From NCBI GenBank assembly GCA_018665625.1, contig JABJCF010000128.1:1-5449 (forward strand): DNA of 5,449 nucleotides. Reading direction: 5' to 3'. This DNA is from Nitrospina sp. (GTDB lineage Bacteria; Nitrospinota; Nitrospinia; Nitrospinales; VA-1). Every line of letters begins with the position of its first letter. The stretch's first letter is position 1. Both the position numbers and the translations under genes were made by a program. Below are positions 1-5,449 of the stretch, piece by piece. The notes under the pieces were generated by a model. That model ran no database searches. It was not told where the DNA came from and saw only the letters and a list, made by a program, of their open reading frames with translations.

Positions 1-1
1 T

Positions 2-970
2 TACTATTTTGGTGTTTTATTTCGTTACCAACGCCCCTGGTCATTATTTTTTCTTTTGGCAGTAATTAAACAATTGGGGTTTTTGGACTATGTAAGTGAA
101 AAGGGAGCAAGTTTATTTAAACGAATAAAGGGATTAGGAAGAAATACTTGGGAGTATGTAAAGCAAATCTTCAAAGAAGGTAATGAGTCTGTTGCAATTT
201 GTTATATATGGATAATTGTTTGTTTGGCTCTGTTTACCCTTCTCAGGGTGGAACATAGTCGTTATATGCTCCCCAGTTGTCCTGCGGTTGCTATTTTGAC
301 CGCCCGGCTATTCGCTGAGGTGGAAAAAAGTTCATGGGGGTTAAAAATTTTTGGATTTAAGGGTTCAGTTTTTGCTACTGCATTAATTTTTCTAGTTTTT
401 TCAATTTTAACCGTTGTTGGGATTTTAATTTATGGCTCGGTACCGGAAGGAATCTTTTCCCTGCCAATATTTTTGATTGTGGGTGCTATATCGTTAATTT
501 GGTTTGCAAGAATTAAGTCTGTAAATAAATTGGTGTTTTCATTGGGACTGGTGTTGGTCTTAACATTTGGGTCATTAAGTGGAGATGTTCTTCCTTTTGC
601 AAACCGATATCCAATGAAAAGTTTTGCGAATCATATTACCCGGGAAAAATTTAGTGGCCCTATTGCGGTTTACAAGTTGGGGAGCCATAGGGCGCGGTTA
701 GGAGTTTTAACCGGGCGAACCGTATTAAAGTTGCATTCCCCAGGTGAGTTAAAGAAAATTTTAGAGACGAATCAGAAGATATATCTTGTTATAAAGAAAT
801 CGGATTGGGAGCAGGAAAAATTAAACTCAAGTTTGGAAGTTTTAATGACAGATGAAATTGCGAAAAAAACAAGAATCAAAACAATAGAAATAACAGGTTT
901 GTTCGATAGGGAAAAACTGAGGGATATATTAAATTCGACCGAGAAAATTTATTTAATGGGAAATGTGTAG
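2..970 (+). CDS. ArnT/PMT-like membrane glycosyltransferase, C-terminal part (5' truncated by window edge)
   Basis: The frame is open from base 2, so this is the 3' end (322 codons plus TAG) of a longer gene; the TTG at 56 is internal and not a start. Seen: a PWSLFFL segment at window codons 12-18, then a charged cytoplasmic-type loop. A membrane helix (about 65-81) leads into RVEHSRYMLP (82-91), followed by three more hydrophobic helices (about 122-145, 152-170, 175-191) and a soluble tail of about 125 residues. Known: a 'PW' loop followed by 'S/H-x-R-Y-x-L-P' after a helix is typical of the C-terminal half of ArnT and related PMT_2 (GT39/GT83) enzymes, which move a sugar from an undecaprenyl- or dolichyl-phosphate carrier to lipid A, another lipid or protein outside the inner membrane. 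The tail probably lies in the periplasm. Inferred: donor sugar and acceptor cannot be told. The acidic catalytic loop expected near the N-terminus lies outside the window. The gene converges on the next one, 4 bases away. Confidence 0.85.
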   Translation, partial: YYFGVLFRYQRPWSLFFLLAVIKQLGFLDYVSEKGASLFKRIKGLGRNTWEYVKQIFKEGNESVAICYIWIIVCLALFTLLRVEHSRYMLPSCPAVAILTARLFAEVEKSSWGLKIFGFKGSVFATALIFLVFSILTVVGILIYGSVPEGIFSLPIFLIVGAISLIWFARIKSVNKLVFSLGLVLVLTFGSLSGDVLPFANRYPMKSFANHITREKFSGPIAVYKLGSHRARLGVLTGRTVLKLHSPGELKKILETNQKIYLVIKKSDWEQEKLNSSLEVLMTDEIAKKTRIKTIEITGLFDREKLRDILNSTEKIYLMGNV

Positions 971-974
971 CGCC

Positions 975-2450
975 TTATTTGACGTGAGGTATTTTCATTT
1001 CCGAAAAATCGTATTTAACAAAATCTCTGTTTCCAGATGAAGTAAAGAAAGCATATTTTGAGTTCGCCTGGATCAAATAAAAACTTCCCGGAGTTTGTGA
1101 GTTTAAAGATTTAAACTGGGATGTTCCTGTTAGCCACATTTTTTTCGGATTGCTTTGCGACTGCATTAGCAACTCTTCTTTTTTGGTGACCGGGGGTTCT
1201 AAATCTCTATCAGAGTAAAACAACATTGCATGTTTTGGATTCCAATAAGAGAGTTTAAAGTTTCCTATTTTTATATTTTCCGGAATATTTAGTTTAATAA
1301 TCGATGCTAGGTGGCGAACTTCTTTACTGCTGCTACCTAAAGTTACCTTTGCCTGAATTGGTGTAGCATTTACAAATAAAGTGGTTAGACAAGCGATTCC
1401 CACTAGGCCGGTGATCATTCTTTCCTTCCAGACAGCATCCAACCAATCCGAAAATGTTTTAGCTACGATAATAGATAATGCCGGGAAAATCATAATTGTA
1501 TATCGGAGGGTATGATTTACACTAGTGCTCATAACTACAAACACCAAAGTCGGCCAGAGAAAAAGCAAAAGAGAATTTTCATCTTTTTCAATGAATCCGT
1601 GTTTGGCAAATTGGAACAATCCGATTAGGGCAAAAGGTAACCAGGGCCAATAGTTCCGTATAAAATCCTCAGCGTAGCCCAAAAAATAAAAAGGATTTTC
1701 GATAACCCCAAATCCACGGTTAAAAATAAATACCCCAAAATGAGTGCTCGAAAACTCTTGTCTGAATTCTAACCAGTTGATCAAATGCCAGGTGAATCCT
1801 AACCCCAAACTCAATAGAGTTCCAATAACTAAAAAGGGATTTACTATTTCTTTCCATTGGCGATTAAAAACCAAGTAAAAAAAGGCAATGGCTAAAGGAA
1901 AGATGCCTAGGACGCTTTTTGATAAAATTGCTCCCGCAGTGGCGAGTCCAAAAATCAGGTACCACGGCTTGTGGTTTTTTGCTTTAAGAAATGCAAATAA
2001 TGCGAGTGTGACAAAAAAAGCAAGCGGAACATCGACCATGGCCCTTCTGGCAGAGTCAATAAAGATTCCTGGGAAAATCAAGATTAAGGGTGCGGCAAAA
2101 GAAATCCAAGAATCTTTATATAGATGATCAGCGATGCGAAAAGTCAAAACTACAACGCCCGTGCCAAACAACGCAGAAAAAAAGATTGCAGCGAAACTGG
2201 AGACCCCAAATATTTTATATGAAAGAGCCATCATCCAGAAAGGCAGTGGCGGATTGGCAAAATCGGGTGTTCCAGCAAGGGTGACTATCCACAAGTTGCC
2301 TGATTCATAAATTTCTTTTGCCTTTTGAGCATAAAAGGCATCATCAAAATTAGTTATGCCTGTGTCCAATTGCCGGCCGAGCATAATCAGTAGGGAAATA
2401 AAAACCAAAAAATATATTTGAAAGGTCTTATTGTTCAGTATTGTGTTCAA
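975..2450 (-). CDS. ArnT/PMT-like membrane glycosyltransferase, complete (491 aa)
   Basis: A full-length polytopic enzyme of the PMT_2 superfamily (GT39/GT83). Seen: helix 1 at about residues 12-25, then the first periplasmic loop with the acidic pair D36-D37 in FDDAFYAQKAKEI, matching the family's 'D-E/D-x-x-Y-x-x-x-A' signature. PPLPFW at 67-72 is the family's 'hPPL' motif. MVDVPLAFF (138-146) matches 'x-D-x-P-L', and LSKSVLG (176-182) matches the 'LxKGxLG' element, with serine in place of the usual glycine. About ten more helices run to residue 360; HTLRYTIMIFPA (313-324) is the 'R-Y-x-x-x-x-P' element. A soluble tail of about 130 residues follows. The role is transfer of a polyprenyl-phosphate-linked sugar to an envelope acceptor; the substrate is unknown. 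Start: TTG at 2450-2448, with a weak GGA six bases upstream and an in-frame TAA at 2465-2463. The first ATG (Met23) would remove part of helix 1, so TTG is preferred. Confidence 0.92.
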   Translation of the reverse strand: MNTILNNKTFQIYFLVFISLLIMLGRQLDTGITNFDDAFYAQKAKEIYESGNLWIVTLAGTPDFANPPLPFWMMALSYKIFGVSSFAAIFFSALFGTGVVVLTFRIADHLYKDSWISFAAPLILIFPGIFIDSARRAMVDVPLAFFVTLALFAFLKAKNHKPWYLIFGLATAGAILSKSVLGIFPLAIAFFYLVFNRQWKEIVNPFLVIGTLLSLGLGFTWHLINWLEFRQEFSSTHFGVFIFNRGFGVIENPFYFLGYAEDFIRNYWPWLPFALIGLFQFAKHGFIEKDENSLLLFLWPTLVFVVMSTSVNHTLRYTIMIFPALSIIVAKTFSDWLDAVWKERMITGLVGIACLTTLFVNATPIQAKVTLGSSSKEVRHLASIIKLNIPENIKIGNFKLSYWNPKHAMLFYSDRDLEPPVTKKEELLMQSQSNPKKMWLTGTSQFKSLNSQTPGSFYLIQANSKYAFFTSSGNRDFVKYDFSEMKIPHVK

Positions 2451-2486
2451 TATTTTTCCAGATTAATTTGTGGGAGTGAGACCTTA

Positions 2487-2515
2487 TTTATAAGGGGTTT
2501 AATATTGTAGAAGAA
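2487..2515 (-). promoter_or_regulatory. Candidate promoter of the minus-strand glycosyltransferase
   Basis: On the minus strand a TATAAA (-10-like, plus-strand bases 2487-2492, five of six to consensus) is preceded by TTCTTC (2510-2515) at a 17-base spacing. This would place a transcript start about 30 bases before the TTG start at 2450. The -35 match is weak and the region is AT-rich, so chance is a real alternative. A small palindrome, CCTTATTTATAAGG at 2482-2495, overlaps the -10 box and could be an operator. Confidence 0.25.
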
Positions 2516-2526
2516 ATTTGAAAAGT

Positions 2527-2980
2527 CTAAAGATACTGGTTCAGTCTTTTTTTATCTTCCTCACTCAGGATGGGACTGTATAAAAAACCGAAAGTTTCAA
2601 GACGCCAGACAAGCACATTTAATCCCTTTAGCATATTAAACCAGTAAAACATGGCTTGAACGAAAGACTTTTGGTTTAAATCATTTTTGCAAAGAATAAA
2701 ATCTATCAATTGTTTGCGGGAGTGGCGAATGAGTTTTTGGTTTCCACGGGTTTTGATAATTTTATATAGTATGAATAGGTTTTTGAGTTTTTGGGTCATC
2801 AAGATACGGTAAGAAAGTGAATCAGCGAAAACTTGAGCTGAGTCTTGATCAAGACTGCAGGCCCGTTGTTTTTTCAATTTTATACTAAGAGTTAATTGAA
2901 GTAAAGCAAGTGGTTATTCGTACTTTAAATGCCAGAAAGTGTTCATCCAGATTTATGCTAGTATCCCGCAGAAGTTCCAT
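2527..2980 (-). pseudogene. Probable relic of a family-2 glycosyltransferase (C-terminal tail)
   Basis: The longest frame ends at 2527 and is open back to 2913; its only possible early start is a TTG at 2877 (116 aa) with no Shine-Dalgarno sequence. Seen: LSYRILMTQKLKNLFILYK (residues 21-39) followed by RHSRKQLIDFILCK (51-64) and an amphipathic stretch ending WRLETF. Known: WbbL/rhamnosyltransferase-type GT2 enzymes end in just this way, with 'SFRNRxLMxxKN', then 'RHLPxxLxxEL', then a helical tail. KKQRA just before would match the 'yHxR' element that precedes it. A second frame, 2885-2980, reads MELLRDTSINLDEHFLAFK; it ends in a TAG at 2887-2885 and could be the 'FDExFFAYkED' region displaced by a frameshift. 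The GT-A catalytic core is missing. Inferred: a decayed gene. The alternative is a small intact protein of unknown function. The family assignment rests on pattern memory only. Confidence 0.45.
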
Positions 2981-3007
2981 TATCAGTTTTAAAGTAAAGT
3001 ATATTGG

Positions 3008-3036
3008 TTGTGGTAAATAGGTAATGTGAATATTAA
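3008..3036 (+). promoter_or_regulatory. Candidate promoter of the M20 peptidase gene (weak)
   Basis: TTGTGG (3008-3013) and TATTAA (3031-3036) are separated by 17 bases and lie just before the ATG at 3058. Only three of six and four of six positions match the consensus, and the region is AT-rich, so this is a suggestion only. The peptidase faces away from the minus-strand relic and must be transcribed from this gap or from within the relic. No Shine-Dalgarno sequence is visible before the ATG. Confidence 0.2.
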
Positions 3037-3057
3037 TTTATTAGAATAAATTTTGAT

Positions 3058-4860
3058 ATGAAACCTGAAGAAATCAGTGCAAAGGCTTGTGAAAAAGTTG
3101 AAATGGATTCTCCTCTTGTCCGAGCGCATTTAAAAGTTCTGGAAGAAATGGTCGGAATTGATAGTCGAAGTTTTGGAGTGAATGAGTTCGAGGGAGACAG
3201 AACTGCCCCCACAGATATGAAAGAAATTCTTGAGTGTGCAAAAAAATACTTGCTTGGTATTGGGTTTCCCCAGGTTCAAATAAATGAATCAGATGGCAAA
3301 CACCCATTCCCCATTTTAATGGCGCAGATCCATATTAATGAGGATAAACCAACACTTCTTTTTTATGCGCATCTGGATAAGCAACCCTATATGGATAACG
3401 AAAAATTTGAGAAATGGGGAGGCACGCCCCCAACCAAGTTGAGGTGGAATGAAGACAGAACTCGTGCATTTGGAAGAGGGGCTGCCGATGATTTGAGCGG
3501 TGTGGTTTCAATTGGCATGTCAATTGATGCGCTTCTGAAAACGGTTGGAGGTGTCAGTGAAATTTCCAGGCTTCCTTGCAATATTAAAGTGATTTTTGAA
3601 ACAGAAGAGGAGAGCGGTTCCCATAGTTTGATCGATCAGATTAGCGAGAATAAAACTTTTTTTTCAAATATCGACTGCGTGGTTATAACAGATGTGGTTA
3701 ATCCCGCTCAAGGTATTCCAGGTTTGACCACTTCATTGCGTGGAATAATCCAAATGGAAATCATTGTTTCGAAAAATTCTGAGAATGTATCCATTGATGA
3801 ACAAACTGCATTATATAAACTCCTTTCAACACTGGTTCAAGACGATCATTCCCTTGCTATCGAGGAGATTTCAAACTTGGACCAACCCGTCACGGAGATT
3901 GAGAGGAAAGGATATTCGTTTGTACCTACTTCAGTGGATGCTCTTAGAGAAACGGCAGGGATTTTGCCGGAGACCCGTCTTACGGTATCTGAGGATATAG
4001 CTTCAATATTAATTGCGCAATTACGGACCTCTTTTGCAAACGCTCGTCCGGGCCACCGTATAACAGGGAGTGTTATTTTAGGAACTGCCGGAGCACGTTT
4101 AAAATTTTCAGAAACAAATGCTTCAGGTGACTTGATAAAAAAGATTGAAGCTATTCTGAAAGAAAAAAATTCTTACAATTTAAAAATAATGGTCAATGCG
4201 GTTAGTGGCTCACCAGCTATTATTGACATTATTTTGCAGTCGTCTTCGAAGGATCCGCACTCAGGAGTCAATGGAGGACCCGTCCCAATTCCAGAAATTC
4301 AGTTAGCTCGGATGATCGATCACTTGATTGCTGTGGATGGAACTATGCACGCGGAACTGAAAAAAATCGTTACTGATGATTCTATATTGGTCCAATCGAT
4401 TTTTGTAGATCAAGGCCTACAACCACGCCTCTATGACGACCCATCTGCAAAGGCATTTGTCGAATTACGACTAGCCCCCGGAAATGGAGATAAACTTTCT
4501 GCTGAAAAACTAAAAAAATATCTTTTGCAAAATATTGCCCCTGGGTTTGAACTAAAAATAAATGAGGATAAGGGCGCCTCCCCCTGGATGACGGGAATAT
4601 CTCACCCTGTTTTCCCTTTGATGCTTGAATCACTCGAGAAGGGATTTAACCAGAAATCTTGTTTGTATGGATGTGGGGGCACTATTCCATTTGTTGAAAA
4701 ATTAATGCAAGCTCTGGGAGATGTGCAACCTTTATGCTTGGGTGCTTATGATCCAGATGCAAAAATGCATGAACCCGGGGAAAGTCTATCGATTCCCGAT
4801 TTGCTGGGTTGCACGCGATCAATAATCCATATGGTTTCCAGAATAAATGAGGTGTATTGA
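3058..4860 (+). CDS. M20-family metallopeptidase (PepV/carnosinase/DapE-like), 600 aa with duplicated lid
   Basis: A di-zinc exopeptidase or deacylase with no signal peptide or membrane helix, so probably cytoplasmic. Seen: YAHLDKQP (103-110) gives the first zinc ligand H105 and catalytic D107. GRGAADDLSG (139-148) gives the bridging aspartate (D144). ETEEESGS (181-188) gives the catalytic glutamate E184 and ligand E185. D212 in VITDVV and H571 in MHEPGES complete the metal site. KDPHSGVNGG (398-407) is the lid motif carrying the substrate-binding histidine (H401), FVELRLAPG (467-475) carries the matching lid arginine R471, and GCGGTIP (538-544) is the late glycine-rich loop. Known: this motif set marks the M20 group that includes carnosinases, PepV and DapE, usually about 450-480 residues long. 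The extra length lies in residues about 226-380 and looks like a second copy of the lid fold. Inferred: an active dipeptidase or N-acyl amino acid hydrolase, perhaps monomeric; the substrate is unknown. ATG at 3058 is chosen because the preceding codons lack a start; an ATG at residue 16 is a less likely alternative. No partner gene is adjacent. Confidence 0.93.
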   Translation: MKPEEISAKACEKVEMDSPLVRAHLKVLEEMVGIDSRSFGVNEFEGDRTAPTDMKEILECAKKYLLGIGFPQVQINESDGKHPFPILMAQIHINEDKPTLLFYAHLDKQPYMDNEKFEKWGGTPPTKLRWNEDRTRAFGRGAADDLSGVVSIGMSIDALLKTVGGVSEISRLPCNIKVIFETEEESGSHSLIDQISENKTFFSNIDCVVITDVVNPAQGIPGLTTSLRGIIQMEIIVSKNSENVSIDEQTALYKLLSTLVQDDHSLAIEEISNLDQPVTEIERKGYSFVPTSVDALRETAGILPETRLTVSEDIASILIAQLRTSFANARPGHRITGSVILGTAGARLKFSETNASGDLIKKIEAILKEKNSYNLKIMVNAVSGSPAIIDIILQSSSKDPHSGVNGGPVPIPEIQLARMIDHLIAVDGTMHAELKKIVTDDSILVQSIFVDQGLQPRLYDDPSAKAFVELRLAPGNGDKLSAEKLKKYLLQNIAPGFELKINEDKGASPWMTGISHPVFPLMLESLEKGFNQKSCLYGCGGTIPFVEKLMQALGDVQPLCLGAYDPDAKMHEPGESLSIPDLLGCTRSIIHMVSRINEVY

Positions 4861-5170
4861 CCTCAATAGCTTCAAACACATATAGAGACTGCTATCCGTG
4901 GTGATTTTTTTTGATTTCAAATCGCTTAGGAATCCAGAGTTTTTTTTTGCGAGACATGGAAGTTTTTGATTTTTTTAAAGTTATTTATTCGAAATTAAGT
5001 GTCACTTGCGGATTTTAAATTTTACTTTTTAATTGAGAAAAACTTGATTTCATTTGATGGGCAATAGGTTTATAATTCCTTTCAAGCTATCAGAAAAAAA
5101 GTTTTTAATTCCTCCCCTTACTTTATGAAATTTGGGGCCATAGGTAGGCTGGCCTTTTTGGGGAGATTTT
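4861..5170. other. AT-rich stretch without a convincing gene
   Basis: This is the gap between the peptidase stop and the broken minus-strand frame. It contains runs of T at 4905-4912, 4940-4948 and 4970-4976, a direct repeat TTTTTGATTT (4908-4917 and 4963-4972) and a small palindrome GATTTCAAATC (4913-4923). No strong hairpin sits directly before any of the T-runs. A minus-strand frame (open 5277 to 5050, possible TTG start at 5250, 66 aa) covers its right part. From about 5180 down to 5050 that frame has protein-like composition (for example GPKFHKVRGGIKNFF) and may be a frameshifted tail of the broken gene at 5171-5449. I recognise no domain in it. From 4861 to 5049 I see no coding signal. 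Confidence 0.5.
5136..5159 (+). terminator. Terminator-like hairpin with T5 tail
   Basis: GGCCA (5136-5140) and TGGCC (5150-5154) form a GC-rich five-base-pair stem around a nine-base loop, followed at once by TTTTT (5155-5159). Two further G-U pairs could lengthen the stem in RNA. It is oriented to stop transcripts coming from the M20 gene, but it lies about 275 bases past that stop codon, and the stem is short. It may be a chance feature of the overlapping minus-strand reading frame. Confidence 0.25.
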
Positions 5171-5449
5171 CTATTTGTAATACTTGAGGTTAAAGTGGCT
5201 GAGGAAAAAGAGGGGAGATTTAGAGAGATTGACATCGGCTTTCTTGCCAAAGGGGGTGATGAGTCCTTCGATATTTTTTATCAAACGGAAAGCTTTGGAA
5301 CCATTAAGTAGTCGTCCCTGAAAAATTCGATAGAGCCCATATATAAAGGGTGAAGATGGGTTTTGAGTGTTGTAAAATTGCCGGAAGTTGTTGAATATCT
5401 TTCAAAACCCGGTGATTTTATGCAAGCAAAACCTCGTGATCGGCAGCAA
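5171..5449 (-). pseudogene. Interrupted coding-like frame, unidentified; probable 3' part of a broken gene
   Basis: Read on the minus strand, the frame from the window edge gives 15 codons (LLPITRFCLHKITGF), then TGA at 5404-5402, then 76 open codons to TAG at 5173-5171. The 76 codons read like real protein: they include FIYGLYRIFQGRLLNG (residues 19-34 after the TGA), then SKAFRLIKNIEGLITPFGKK, and end SPLFFLSHFNLKYYK. No ATG or GTG occurs after the TGA, and the only TTG is too far in (codon 40) to start it. Either a nonsense or frameshift change broke a longer gene, or the sequence carries an error. TGA serves as the ordinary stop of the peptidase gene, so a recoded TGA is unlikely. I do not recognise the family. 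A short C-terminal tail of an envelope-sugar or methyltransferase-type enzyme is possible but unsupported. The gene would extend beyond the right edge. Confidence 0.4.

Noticed and set aside
56..970. Treating TTG at 56 as the start of an intact 304-residue gene
   Set aside because: The frame is open upstream to base 2 and the preceding codons encode the conserved PWSLFF loop, so the gene clearly begins outside the window.
1888..2284. Plus-strand frames opposite the second glycosyltransferase
   Set aside because: They lie wholly inside a well-supported minus-strand membrane protein gene, have no recognisable content and no translation signals.
4866..4912. Inverted repeat ATAGC (4866-4870) and GCTAT (4891-4895) followed by T8, considered as the terminator of the peptidase gene
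   Set aside because: The stem is only five base pairs with a 20-base loop, and nine bases separate it from the T-run; too weak to call.
4905..4976. Cluster of T-tracts and the direct repeat TTTTTGATTT as a regulatory or replication element
   Set aside because: Short low-complexity repeats are expected in AT-rich intergenic DNA; no DnaA-box-like or iteron-like pattern accompanies them.
5195..5311. A 38-codon plus-strand frame with GTG start (VAEEKEGRFREIDIGFL...)
   Set aside because: Its composition is protein-like, but it lies opposite the longer coding-like minus-strand frame, lacks a ribosome binding site and is probably its antisense shadow.
5402..5404. TGA read as a sense codon (recoded genetic code) in the right-edge frame
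   Set aside because: The M20 gene ends in TGA exactly at its expected C-terminus and nothing else suggests recoding; a broken gene or sequence error is simpler.

Overview
The window is about 5.4 kb of moderately AT-rich bacterial DNA (roughly 40% G+C by eye). It holds three convincing protein genes and two degraded or unresolved minus-strand reading frames. I cannot place the organism to genus. Two lipid-linked-sugar glycosyltransferases of the ArnT/PMT type, a glycosyltransferase-2-like relic and a peptidase of the M20 family point to a bacterium with an elaborate cell envelope, most likely Gram-negative. TTG starts and weak or absent Shine-Dalgarno sequences recur.

Layout. (1) Bases 2-970, plus strand: the C-terminal 322 residues of a polytopic ArnT/PMT-like glycosyltransferase whose start lies outside the window. 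(2) Bases 975-2450, minus strand: a complete second glycosyltransferase of the same superfamily, tail to tail with the first and only 4 bases away. (3) Bases 2527-2980, minus strand: a reading frame resembling the C-terminal tail of a family-2 glycosyltransferase, with no credible start and a frame break, best read as a gene relic. (4) Bases 3058-4860, plus strand: a complete 600-residue M20 metallopeptidase of the PepV/carnosinase/DapE type. Its catalytic motifs are intact and its lid domain appears to be present twice. (5) Bases 4861-5170: no firm gene, several T-tracts and one terminator-like hairpin. (6) Bases 5171-5449, minus strand: a coding-like frame interrupted by TGA and lacking a start, probably the 3' part of a broken gene.

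How the genes fit together. The two membrane glycosyltransferases and the GT2 relic suggest the edge of an envelope-glycan or glycolipid modification locus that has been rearranged, since neighbours face each other and fragments remain. The M20 peptidase has no visible functional link to the sugar genes; it has its own upstream region, which overlaps the 5' side of the relic. I see no tRNA, rRNA, CRISPR array, insertion sequence or defence system, and no convincing previously undescribed multi-gene system. The points most worth a second look are the duplicated lid in the peptidase and the two decaying minus-strand genes.
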